From Diplolepis rosae (Eukaryota; Arthropoda; Insecta; Hymenoptera; Diplolepididae): a stretch of DNA of 64,000 nt. The position numbers were made by a program, and so were the translations under genes. The notes under the pieces were generated by a model. It did not search any database. It was not told the origin of the DNA and worked only from the letters and a program-made list of their open reading frames with translations. Below are positions 47,054 through 57,430 of the stretch, piece after piece. The stretch lies in assembly GCA_030998225.1 (NCBI GenBank), contig JAPYXD010000391.1, positions 4,716,501 to 4,780,500 on the forward strand, in the 5' to 3' direction. Position 1 is the first letter of the stretch. Each line of letters begins with the position of its first letter.

Positions 47054-47449
47054 TATTGGAAATGGGTGAATTAAATGAAACAAAAACTCAGAATATTTGA
47101 ATTTAACTTTATAATTTATTCTGAGTAGCACAAGGAAAGACGCACGTCTGATCTCTAGGAGAACCAGTCAAAGGACTAAGGATTAGAGCTAGAGCGATTT
47201 GCTAGCTATCGGGAACGCAGTCTGCATTCTATCAGAAAAACAATGGTTCCTTTTACTATAAGTACATGCAGACTCCAGACGGCTAAGCTCTCCATAAAAT
47301 TCTAGACGAGTGACATGTCACAGCGTCAAGCGTTGTAACCCGAGCTAGTCATAAAACTATGAACCTAAAAAGGGCCTTTCTTTCCTAGCCTTAACTTTCT
47401 ATATTTGTTCAATAAATTGCTTTTGAGTTAAAAGCTAGTATTTCCAACA
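47054..47449 (-). repeat. Copia 5' LTR
   Basis: 396 bp, about 99 % identical by eye to the other LTR. Confidence 0.92.
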
Positions 47450-50400
47450 TAAACAAAAGGTTCTCAACCCTGAAGTACCAATAAGTAGCCAAATGTATTA
47501 AAACTTACAGGAATTAATGATTTACCACTTTACACATTAGGACAGGTAAAAATAAACATTTTTCGTTATCCAACGATATTTAACATTATTCCGAATGAAG
47601 TCCCAGTAGAAGAAGATGGAGTATTAGGATCAGAATTTTTTCAAGATAATAGTGTGAATATAAACTATACTTCAAAATGCTTAGAAATTGAGAACCACTG
47701 TTACCCTTTTAAATCTACCAATACAATTACTATTCCAGCTCGTACAGTTACAACATTTTATGTTAATATAAAAAATACAGAAAAGAGTCAAGGGTATGTA
47801 CCTCGATTGCATATCGCAGATGGCGTCTACGTAGGTGACGCAATTGTAAAAAATCACAAGGGAAAAGCTTATTTAAAATTTGCAAATACAAATGAAATAC
47901 CAATAACATTATCCGTCCCAATAGTTAATTTAGAAGATTTTGAAGAACAAGAATGTTATAAACAAATTGAAAAATTGCATAATTTTAAACAATCAAATAA
48001 CGAAGATTTATCAAGTAAAATATTAAATAACTTTTTAAGAACTGACAATTCTGTAATTAAGTCGTGCAACATTTATAATGTAACAGACGAAGACAGAATA
48101 GAATGTATTAAAAAACTTCTTCGATTAGACCATTTAAATCAAGATGAATATGAACATGTAGAAAAATTAATTAAAAATAATGCAGACAGATTTCAAATCC
48201 CAGGAGAACCACTTGAAGCTACTAATGTATTGCAACATTCAATTCAAACTGTAGATGACGCTCCAATTTTTTCAAGACAGTATAGATTTCCCCCAATTCA
48301 CAAGGAAGAAATTACAAGACAAGTCGATGAATTACTAGAAAATAAAATAATCAAGCCCTCACAATCACCATATAACACTCCAGTGTGGATAGTTCCTAAA
48401 AAACCTGATTCTCAAGGAAAAATAAAATGGAGAATGGTTCTTGATTTTCGTAAATTAAATGAAAAAACAATTGGCGATTCGTATCCTCTACCTAATATAA
48501 ACGATATACTTGATTCTCTAGGATCAGCAAAATATTTTTCAGTGTTTGATTTAGCTACCGGTTTTCACCATATAAAAATGGACCCAAAAGACTCACATAA
48601 AACCGCGTTTTCTACAGGTCACGGTCATTACGAATTCGATAGAATGCCTTTCGGTTTAAAAACTGCACCAGCCACATTTCAGAGATTAATAGATTTAACA
48701 TTAACTGGATTAATCGGAACGGAACTTTTTGTATATCTCGATGACATAGATATATATGCAAATACTCTAGAAGAGCACGAAATTAAATTTAACAATTTAG
48801 CAGAAAGACTTAGAAAAGCAAATCTTCACTTACAATCAGACAAATGCGAATTTTTACGACCTGAAGTAGGATATTTAGGTCATGTAATTGATAAAAATGG
48901 AGTACGTCCAGATCCAAAAAAAATAATAGCTGTAAAATACTTTCCAGTCCCAAAAACACAGAAAAATGTTGAAAATTTTTTAGTTTTAGCAGGATATTAT
49001 AGACGATTTATTGATGGATTTTCAAAAAAAGATATACCTTTTAATTGGACAGAAAAACAACAAGCAGCTTTCGAAATTTTAAAAGCAAAATTATGTGAAG
49101 AACCACTTTTACAACGACCTGATTTTTCTCAACCTTTTATACTCACAACAGATGCCTCAGGATTTGCAATAGGAGCTATTTTATCACAAGGTAAAATAGG
49201 TAAAGATAAGCCAATAGCATATGCTTCACGTAGTCTAAGTGATACTGAGAAAAAATATGATACATATGAAAAAGAAGCTCTTGCTATAATATTTTGTATA
49301 ACTCATTTTCGTCCTTATTTGTATGGAAGAAAATTTACTTTAGTGACTAATCACAAACCTCTAGTTTGGTATCAAAATTCTAAAGACCCTTGTTCACGAG
49401 TTTCTCGTTGGAGATTGAAACTCGCAGAATATGATTTTGATGTAATTTACAAAGCAGGAAAAATGAATGTAAATGCAGACGCTCTCTCAAGAAACCCTAT
49501 TGACGATAACAAAGAGAAATCAAGATATTTACAAGTTGATGACAATGATACTTTTATGACTTCTCAAGATAAAATGTTTCCCAAGAAAACCTTTACAAGA
49601 AATAAACAAGAAAACTCTGAAAATGAGTTAAAACCTTCAAAACGAAGAAAATTGAATCCAGAAATCGTACCAGACGACGTAGATCATTTTGGCGAAATTT
49701 CAGATTCCCAAATATTAAATATTGACTCAAAAATTCCAGAATTTTTACAAGAATTTCTTAGTGAAGAATTATTTATTGAGATTGGTAAAAATATTTCAAA
49801 ATACACAAATTTATTCAAAAATATGGCTTCAAGACTTATTTTTATGACAATATTTTTATTAAGTCCAATGTTTTCCAAAAAATACGAAAATTTATCATGG
49901 AAAACTATTACAACAAGAGCTCAAAAGAGAATAGAGCAAGAAAAAGCAAAAAATTGGAATCGAAATGAAACTCAAGAAAAATTAGACGAAAATTTTTCTT
50001 CTAAACCTCTTGTGAAAAAATCACGAGGTAGGCCAAGAAAAAATCTACTAACAAATGTAAAAAATATTCCCTCTCAAATAAAAAGAAAGAGAGGCAGACC
50101 AAGAAAACAAATATATGAAAATGAATTACCAGAAATAAGTATGCAAAAAGGAAACCAAACAAAAGTAGAATCAGATTCCGAATCTGATCCTGATTATTTA
50201 GATTATTTGAAACAAACTCAAGCAAAAAACAGAAAGAAGAAGAATGCCAAGAAGCCAAAAAATATTAATGAATTTGAAAGCGAAGAAAGTGAGAATTATT
50301 TTTCAACCTCAGAAGATGAATTCAATGGAATTGAAACCTTACACGAAGAAAATGATGGAGAAAATTATGAAGAAAATTTGAAAGTGAATTTTGAAGATGA

Positions 50401-50830
50401 TCTTGAAGACAATTTCGAAAAGAATTTCGAACAGAATTTTGAAGAAAAATTTGATGACAATCTTGAGGAAAATTTTGAAGAGAAGTTTGAAGAAAACCAA
50501 GAAGATATTTTAGAAGAAGAATTTGAAGAGCCTTATTTTAATGAAAATTTGAAACTAAACCGAAGATCTCAAATAAACTCTGAAAAAATCGATAATGAGC
50601 ATGATAATTATAATCGTCCTCCCCCAGAACCTCCTCCTATAAACTCTCAAACAGAAAAAATTATAACAAGGAAAAGTTTAGTTGAATGTCGCGATCAATT
50701 AACTATGCGAAAAGATAATTACGCATATTTTGATACAACAAATGGATCTCCTCGCGACAACGGATCAAAAACATTAGAAAAACGTGAAACATTACCAAAA
50801 TTTACAAAAGGGAATAGCAAAAGAGATTAA
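47450..50830 (+). CDS. Gypsy-2 pol: protease end, RT, RNase H, AT-hook/acidic spacer
   Basis: The protease resumes at 47450, is frameshifted until about 47650, then the frame is open for 1058 residues from 47654. RT spans about residues 205-400, with RMVLDFRKLNEKT, FSVFDLATGFHHIKM, FGLKTAPATFQRL and the catalytic YLDD (about 360-363; YLDDIDIY where the family usually has YLDDIVIY). RNase H starts FILTTDASGFAIG (about 493) and ends DALSRNP. The spacer has two AT-hooks (RGRPRK, about 791 and 812), an acidic repeat of EENFEE-like units (about 895-965), PPPEPPP and CRDQLTMRKDNYA. The frame is lost at 50830 and integrase continues in another. Confidence 0.9.
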
Positions 50831-52140
50831 AAAAGGAAACTACTACCATTTTGCACTTCCCATTGAAGAAGAAACTAAGGACAATTTATCAGAAACTTTA
50901 AATAATATAAAATTATCAATTCACTCATTACATGAATTATCTCAAAAATTTAAATTACGATCAATTAGTATTTCAAAAACTTCCAGAATTAATCATATAC
51001 CTTGGGAAGAAGTGAAATCAATTTTCGATTCAATTTTTTCAAATTCAACTACAAAAATTATTGTTTGCAATGGAATAACGCAATATCCAACAAAGGAACA
51101 ACGAACTCATTTAATTGAAGAAGCTCATTCTTCAGCACTAGGAGGCCACAAAGGCGTCACAAAAACTTATAGCCGAATTCGCCAAAAATTTTTTTGGGAA
51201 AATATGAAAGTAGACGTTCAAAAATATATCCAAGGCTGTTTACAATGTCAACTGAAAAAATTAATCAGAGTCAAAACAAAAAATCCTATGGTAATCACTG
51301 ACACACCCACTTCTGCTTGTGAAAAAATATCAATGGACATTGTTGGTCCACTACCTGAAACAAAATCTGGTAACTTATATATTCTAACGATACAAGACAA
51401 TTTTACAAAATATTCTTTAGCAATACCTCTTCCTAATCACCAAGCTAGTACGATAGCATATGCTTTCGTGAAAAAATTTATTTGCATATTTGGATCACCA
51501 AAAGGAGTACTTACTGACCAAGGTAGAGATTTTTTAAGTAACCTATTGAAAAGATTGGCAAAACGTTTTAGAATTAAACAATTTCGTACCATACAGCTTT
51601 TCACCATCAATCAAACGGATCATTAGAACGTTCACATCATGTTTTAGGAGAATATCTCAAACAATTTGTTGCAAAAAATTCAGAATGGGATGATTGGCTT
51701 GAACTAGCAATGTTCTCGTATAATCGAATCTCGTACATGAAGGCACAAAATGCACACCCTATGAATTGGTTTTTGGTAAACTAGCTTGTGAACCTTCCAG
51801 TGAACCTTTATCACAACAAGAAAAAGTACAAACATATGACGATTATTTAATTAATTTCGTAACACAACTACATGAAATGCGAACACAAGCAAGAGAGAAT
51901 CTTATTTTAGCAAATGAAAAATCGAAATTATATTATGATAAAAAAATAAATCCTTTAGAAGTAAAAATTGGAGATAACGTATTTTTATTAAAAGGAGGTA
52001 AAATTAAAAAACTTGACAGCCACTATACAGGGCCTTATGAAATATTGGAAGTGTTAGGAAAAGGGAATGTATAAACATAAGCTTTAAAGGCAAACCTACT
52101 CTAGTTCACATTAATAGACTAAAACGCTCACATTTGCGAG
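50784..52140 (+). pseudogene. Gypsy-2 integrase, frameshifted
   Basis: 50784-51626 carries the HHCC zinc region (EEAHSSALGGHKG and CLQCQLKKL), first Asp in SMDIVGPLP and second in LTDQGRDFLSN. A frameshift near 51595 moves the catalytic-Glu segment (LERSHHVLGEYL) to another frame. A further shift near 51735 leads to 51766-52074. A last stop falls before the C-terminal VHINRLKR. Inactive. Confidence 0.88.
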
Positions 52141-52204
52141 TACAAAAGTAAATAAATAAAAATAAAAATAAAACATCTGTACTTTAATTATAAAAAGAAA
52201 ATTT

Positions 52205-52209
52205 ATATT

Positions 52210-52264
<55 letters not shown>
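52205..52264. repeat. (AT)n microsatellite
   Basis: Two runs of TA dinucleotides with a TGTA interruption, between integrase and the CARD ORF. Confidence 0.9.
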
Positions 52265-52265
<1 letters not shown>

Positions 52266-52384
52266 CAATTTAAATAAAGATATAGAAATTTTATTTTGTC
52301 GATAAATAGTAAAAATATAAAAAATAAAATTTGTTTTTAAAATAAAATATGAAATTTCAGACATAACACATTATTCCAGATGTA

Positions 52385-52666
52385 ATGGAACAAATTCATC
52401 GCAAACGCATAGATGATCTCATTGAAATAGTTACCTGTTTTATCGACATGGTAGCTCTCTGGCCACACTTAATTCAAACTGGAATTTTTAAGCAAGATGG
52501 CTGTAATATTCCCACATGGAGCAGAAACCTAAACAATCCAGACATAATAAAAGACATTTTTTCAACAATCAAAACAAGAGGACTGAACGCATACAAAAAT
52601 TTTATTCTCAGTTTACGGCTATCAAATCACATTGTCATAGCCGACATGTTGGATATAATGAACTAG
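52385..52666 (+). CDS. CARD (death-fold) protein of Gypsy-2, 93 aa
   Basis: The whole open frame is one caspase-recruitment-type domain. Helix 1 is HRKRIDDLIEIVT (5-17), helix 2 DMVALWPHLIQTG (21-33), helix 3 starts IFKQDG (34-39), helix 4 PDIIKDIFSTIKTRG (52-66), helix 5 LNAYKNFILSLR (67-78) and helix 6 IVIADMLDIM (83-92). The TRG-x2-AY-x2-F pattern at the helix 4-5 turn and the spacing throughout are those of Dronc and caspase-9 CARDs. CARDs pair with other CARDs, for example Dronc with Dark. A solo CARD without protease could act as a dominant inhibitor of apoptosome assembly (inference). It follows an acceptor-like TTATTCCAG at 52379. A remnant occurs at the same place in Gypsy-1. Confidence 0.78.
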   Translation: MEQIHRKRIDDLIEIVTCFIDMVALWPHLIQTGIFKQDGCNIPTWSRNLNNPDIIKDIFSTIKTRGLNAYKNFILSLRLSNHIVIADMLDIMN

Positions 52667-52809
52667 GAACGCAAAATACAAAAAGTAAATCAGTAACTCC
52701 AAAAATATACATATGTAACGATAAAATATTTTCCTATTCTTATATTACAAGCAAGCTGCTAATTGAGCACTTGGATCATAAAAGGTCCTCTCCGCGCGAA
52801 ACCCGGTAA

Positions 52810-52995
52810 AAGTATTGTCCAATGTGAAAATCGAAGGATGAAAATTAATTTTCGTGAAATCGTAAAAAAAATAATACGCAAATACTACTTCAGGTAAAGA
52901 CCACAATAATACAAACACAACTCTTTATCCTTACTCTGAACTAAAAGAAGAACTTAGTAGAACCCACTACTCTATCCAAATCTAACATCTTCAGA
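52810..52995. other. Short spacer before the tandem-dsRBD ORF
   Basis: No ORF. It ends in the acceptor-like ACATCTTCAG (52994) one base before the next ATG. Confidence 0.5.
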
Positions 52996-53733
52996 ATGTC
53001 GCATGTTCCTTTTACAACCTTACTAAACAAAATTATTCAACAAAGAGGAGATCCACCCCTCATTTATGAGATACTCATTGAACAAACCAATAATAATGAA
53101 TGTCTATTTCACGTTAATTTACAATATTAAAATTATATAATAATGAATAGAGGCAAAGATAAAGAAAATGTAAAGCAAAAGGTAGCACAAAATTTATATA
53201 ATGCCTTAATTAATGAATCAAAGGAAACAAATCAAAACATCCAACCAAATTCTATTAGTAAAAATTGCAAAAAATTAAACGAAATTTGCACTCAAAATAA
53301 ATTTGAGTAACCAAAATATACAGTATTACGAATCAAAACCTCATCAAAAGACTCAACATACATAGAAATTTGTTTCATTAACAACATAAAACAAATAGGA
53401 ATAGCAAACTCGATAAAAACAGCTAAGGATTTTGCTGCCATAAAAGTTATTAATTCTCTTTCACAGAAAGACGAGAAATGTGATCTAAGTTTGATAAACT
53501 CACTAGAACTTTTGCATGTAACAATTCAAGAATCATCTATAAACGATCCAAAACCTTCAACGAGTAGCCAAATAACAAAACCTATTACTTCAAATAACAA
53601 TCGTGATAAAAATACAAATTCATATAAAATGAAAACAAATAATAATCATACTGCATCATCTTTCTCTACGAAAAGCTTTAAAAAATGTTTTAAATGCGGA
53701 TATAGACCTCCCAACCAATACAATAAATTCTAA
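52996..53733 (+). pseudogene. Tandem dsRBD protein of Gypsy-2, two in-frame stops
   Basis: One frame of about 246 codons with TAA at 53128-53130 and 53308-53310. The first dsRBD starts TTLLNKIIQQRGDPPLIYEI (helix 1, strand 1) and continues through FHVNLQY; after the first stop comes helix 2, ENVKQKVAQNLYNALI. The second starts KKLNEICTQNKF; after the second stop come PKYTVLRI, YIEICFINN and helix 2 NSIKTAKDFAAIKVINSL. A linker and a half-knuckle CFKCG end the frame. Two dsRBDs in a row recall R2D2, Loquacious and TRBP. Family function: dsRNA binding, often beside Dicer. Both stops fall inside domains, so they look like decay. Confidence 0.7.
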
Positions 53734-53770
53734 TATAAACATTCCATATCGATTCAGGAAATCAACTGCA

Positions 53771-54355
53771 ATGGAGCATTACTACGACGAGCCTACACAC
53801 GTACCAAGTTACCCAAAAAAGAAATACAGAACAGACTCCATGGGATTTTTAAATCATGGAGAAAATTTAAGAAACTTCACGATAAAATATGGATTGCCGT
53901 TACCGCAATATACAGTCTATCCTGACCCAAATTCGAAAACAAAGTCATTTTTTCTTGCACAAATTAATATAAATGAACATTTTGTTATACGAGCCGGCTC
54001 TACTAGAGAATTAGCAGAAAATAGAGCAGCATTAAAATTATTGTTACTACTAATGAGGTCATACGATCTCTGCGACGAAAAATTCTATAATAATGATAAT
54101 AAAAAAATGCAAAAAACCAAAAATCAAAGTATTCAAACCGATCCAAGACCAAAATTAATACCTTGGGAAAATTCCTGTAGATTTTGTAACACTCAAATGC
54201 ATGCTACAAAAAAGTGCCGTAGACGAAATATTTTCAAAGTAGACAAATCAACCCAATTTCCCCCTCCAGTTCCACCAAGAAACTCTTCAAAATTTAGTAG
54301 ACTTTTTTCCCCTTTTCTCCAAAAAACTTCTAGACCTAATTCCAACCTTATGTAA
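53771..54355 (+). CDS. dsRBD plus CCHC protein of Gypsy-2, 194 aa
   Basis: Residues 31-95 form a dsRNA-binding domain: helix 1 NLRNFTIKYGL, then PLPQYTVYPD, FFLAQINI, FVIRAGSTRE and helix 2 AENRAALKLLLLLM. The usual KKxAK is replaced by TRELAE, so RNA affinity may be weak or changed. Residues 136-149 are a perfect C-x2-C-x4-H-x4-C zinc knuckle (CRFCNTQMHATKKC), followed by an Arg/Lys cluster and a Pro-rich tail. The ATG is 13 bases after an acceptor-like CGATTCAG (53757). Likely nucleic-acid binding. The frame is open and ends 59 bases before env. I know no named homologue. Confidence 0.75.
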   Translation: MEHYYDEPTHVPSYPKKKYRTDSMGFLNHGENLRNFTIKYGLPLPQYTVYPDPNSKTKSFFLAQININEHFVIRAGSTRELAENRAALKLLLLLMRSYDLCDEKFYNNDNKKMQKTKNQSIQTDPRPKLIPWENSCRFCNTQMHATKKCRRRNIFKVDKSTQFPPPVPPRNSSKFSRLFSPFLQKTSRPNSNLM

Positions 54356-54414
54356 ACATCCTATTTTATCCAATATTAATCCTACTTTTCTTTTTCAGCC
54401 TTCCGAGAAGCCTA

Positions 54415-56256
54415 ATGAATTTCTTTAATCAACTAGCATCCAGACTGTATTTAATTTTAATTCCACTCCTTTTCTCCAAAGCAGAAAAGCACTTCATAGA
54501 CTCACAATTTTCTCATTCTTCAGGGATTTATTTTGAACCAATTTCAAAAGTTCGTCTTTTTTCTGAAAAATATCATTTTATATCTTATATCGATATCTTT
54601 CAGCCAGACGTACTTAAATACAAAATAATAGATTTCTCACATAAATTATATGAATATTGCATACTTTCAAATATTGCCAATAATTGTAAGTTATGCGATC
54701 ATCAGACACAACTTGATTTTATAGAACAACGAATCAACTATTTTCTTGAAGAAATATCATTTATATCTAGACAAGCTCGCAATATCACGAATATTTCTAA
54801 AACTAATGATCCATTCTTGCAACAGATACAAAAAGTACTTTAAGAATTGAGAATGAGACAGGAAACCTCCCTTTACTGGCCCAAAGAAAATTTATTTCTA
54901 CTTCCAAACCCATTTTTCCAAAAAGTTACAAATCTTTCTTCAAAACTTGACAACATTATGACCTACAAAAAATGGCATAATTCTCAAAAAGATCCAAATA
55001 TTCACCCATATCGAATATTAGCAGCAAATTGGCTTAAAGACCTGCATGAAATTTCTCAATCATTCCTTTTACTCCTTGACCAACTGACAGAAGCTATTAC
55101 CCATGCCGCAACTAATTTATGGCACCCTATGCTACTTCCTGATACCTTCTTAGACTTCAAATCCAACAAAGAAGACCCACACCTTTCAACATCCCTTTTG
55201 TCTATGGTCCTTCCATTTTCTAAAATACAATACTTCTTATTCGATAAGTACTTGATTTTTATTATGACTATTCCAATCCCATCTGCTGAAGAATTTCAAT
55301 TATTTAAGCCACATCCAATTCCAATACATCTCGATTTTAATACTGACGTAATTTCCTCTATTTACATAAAACCTCAAAATTCTTATCTCGCTATTTTTTC
55401 AAATAACCAATCATACTTTACAACAAATCAAAATATCCTCAATGCATGTTATCAAAATGGATTCCAAACATTTTGTCATCCACCAAGATCTATATCTAAT
55501 ATCGATAACAATCCAATTTGCGAAACATTAATGTTTATAAATTCTCAACCATACAAGTGTGAAATATTCATCAGTTTTAGTGAATATCCCTTTCTAACAC
55601 CATTGCAACTTCATCATGGATGGCTATACTCAACTATTTCCCCCCGACAAATTTTCTTATCATGTCGAAAAAACTCTACGACCTTAATCACACTCCAAGG
55701 AATAGCAATTTTGCAAACAAAGTCAGGTTGCAATCTCGATTCATCAACTCCATATTACCATCTTCAAAACCATTTGAATATAATGGATAATTCAATTCCA
55801 TTTAGCAAATCAACCACTTCTCTTGCTATAATTTCACCATTTTTATATAATATCTGTATTCAAGAGTCTCACTTACTAAAAAAGGTATTACTTCTTCTTA
55901 AACAAAAAGAAGACATGCCATTATCAATCTTCGAAAACCATGTCTTTATCCTTACAAAATATGCTAACATTCAAAAAATCATTCCATCTATTTTTATGTC
56001 TAGTGCACATAAATTAACATTAGCACTAATTATTATCACTTTACTTATGATTACAATTTTAGGATTAATACTATTGAATATTCAAAAAATATCTAAAAAA
56101 AATAAACAAGACGCCAACACGTATAGAACTTATACAAAAAACTCCTTTAAGCTCAGTGACAAAACCTTTACTGACCGACTTGACATTCAACTTTTGACCT
56201 TTCCTTTATACTATCTTCCTTTTACCCTTTTTTATATAGACTCAAAGTCACCTTAG
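54415..56256 (+). pseudogene. Gypsy-2 envelope (errantivirus/baculovirus-F type), one stop
   Basis: 613 codons in one frame, broken by a TAA at 54841-54843. The N-terminus is a hydrophobic signal peptide. GIYFEPISKVRLF and YHFISYIDIF match the start of errantivirus Env. The middle has scattered Cys (CHPP, C.ISF, LSCRK, GCNL) as in F-type ectodomains. A single hydrophobic anchor LTLALIIITLLMITILGLIL lies near codon 540, followed by a Lys-rich tail. I could not see a clear furin site. Env of this type gives insect endogenous retroviruses their route between cells. An acceptor-like CTTTTTCAG sits at 54398. The stop and the lost 5' LTR make it non-functional here. Confidence 0.75.
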
Positions 56257-56541
56257 AAACTTTTTCAGATACAGGCACATTCCGTCCTTACCTTCCTCAA
56301 AACCACGTGCATGAACGTTGTAAATCCTATACCGTCAGAAGGACAGTTTTTGTAACCACGCCTTTAATATTTCTTACAAAAAAAAAAAAAACTGTAATAT
56401 AAAAGTTGTTTTTCTGACGGAAAGTAAAATATTTTTAGCAAAATCTTTTACCTTGCATGATTAGAAAATGTATACAAAGTTATTATTCAACCTCCTTATC
56501 AGACCTTGATAAAATAAATCTATTCTAACAATTTGTAGAAA
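56257..56541. other. Spacer between env and zinc-finger ORF
   Basis: Non-coding, with an A-run near 56380. A short inverted motif (TCAGAAGGACAG and CTGTAA...TTTTTCTGACGG) lies around it. It ends in the acceptor-like AACAATTTGTAG (56538). Confidence 0.4.
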
Positions 56542-56856
56542 ATGATACCAACTCCAAGTGAACCTATTGTTAACCATCTTGAACTAGTAGACGGTGTATG
56601 TCCGCAAGACTATCCGATAGCATACGCGCACTTATTACAGAGTTATTGTTTCGAATTAGAGCCCTCAACATTGTTTTTATATTATAATCACCAAACCACA
56701 AAAAGATATTGTCAATTCTGTTTCGAGAAATTAGATCAGGAAACTCAAAATAACTGTGAATTTTCTACTTCATGGCATTCCATTTGTAAATTGGAATGCA
56801 TATATATGAATTGTTACGGTTGTCAAGAACTAGTAACATTAAGTAACATTAAGTAA
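56542..56856 (+). CDS. Zinc-finger module of the Gypsy-2 zf-dsRBD gene, 104 aa
   Basis: Cys/His-rich C-terminal half: YCQFC, then WHSICKLEC, then CYGC. This is the same CxxC ... WHSI ... CxxC layout as residues 4-42 of the Gypsy-1 protein at 13243-13752, with an extra N-terminal extension of about 55 residues. The dsRBD that follows directly in Gypsy-1 is here 0.6 kb downstream (57446-57610), beyond a SINE. GTAACA after CQEL and an acceptor at 57436 could make the interval an intron, or the gene may simply be split by insertion. Confidence 0.65.
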   Translation: MIPTPSEPIVNHLELVDGVCPQDYPIAYAHLLQSYCFELEPSTLFLYYNHQTTKRYCQFCFEKLDQETQNNCEFSTSWHSICKLECIYMNCYGCQELVTLSNIK

Positions 56857-57142
56857 CATTACCCGTCCGAATAGATCACATAGTTACTAAAGACTTATAT
56901 TGTACGTTAAAACTTTTATACCTATTAGTAACTTTTGTTAAAAAAAATTTTTTCCTTTTTTATTTTTATTCGTTATTTAAAATCATATTGCATCACAACT
57001 ATTTTAACCGCCATAATGTAACGACAAACTTTAATAAATTAAAATTTTCTTAAAAACAGACCACTGTTTTCTTTGCATGAAATATCTCTTTGAGTTAGGA
57101 AACGCGGAAAGTGAATATATCAAAAAACACAAAATTATTAAC
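56857..57142. other. Interval between zinc-finger module and SINE
   Basis: Starts with three copies of AGTAACATTA. AT-rich, non-coding. Possibly intronic to the zf-dsRBD gene. Confidence 0.4.
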
Positions 57143-57373
57143 GTAGGCAGTGACAAAAATTTCAAACTCAACTAATTAATTTAAAATCATTTACAGCCGC
57201 AAGGCTGAGCCACTAGGCGATATAAGGAGATCTTCCTGTGGAGAAGGAGATGTCGGACGCCTGTGTAGCTCAGTGGTTAGAGCAGTCGACCGGCAATCGA
57301 AAGACCTGGGCTCGAATCCCAGCGCAGTCGAAAGCGTCATTTTTTCCACGGAAAGATTTTCAAATTCTTTAAA
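57143..57373 (+). repeat. Single copy of the tRNA-derived SINE
   Basis: From GTAGGCAGTGAC to TTTCAAATTCTTTAAA. It contains the A box, B box and tRNA-like head at about 57260-57330. It ends at the same point as the array at 12736, which helps to define the true 3' end of the SINE. Confidence 0.8.
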
Positions 57374-57430
57374 AAAAACTAACTTTAGAATTTCAATCAA
57401 TTCAATCATCAACTCAAACAGGTAATTCTT

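Larger units (their letters stand above)
42138..47449 (-). mobile_element. Complete Ty1/Copia element in Gypsy-2 protease
   Basis: TAAAC target duplications at 42133-42137 and 47450-47454. LTRs of 396 bp each, 42138-42533 and 47054-47449, differing at about four positions, so a recent insertion. The LTR ends are TGTTGGAAA and TTTCCAATA in element sense. There is a gag-pol on the minus strand, a PBS at 47041-47053 and a purine-rich GAGGGGGCG just before the 3' LTR. The gag-pol has frameshifts and stops. Confidence 0.95.

Noticed and set aside
54415..56256. A host-domesticated env (syncytin-like) gene
   Set aside because: It has an in-frame stop after about 142 codons and sits in its normal place in the element. 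Nothing suggests domestication.
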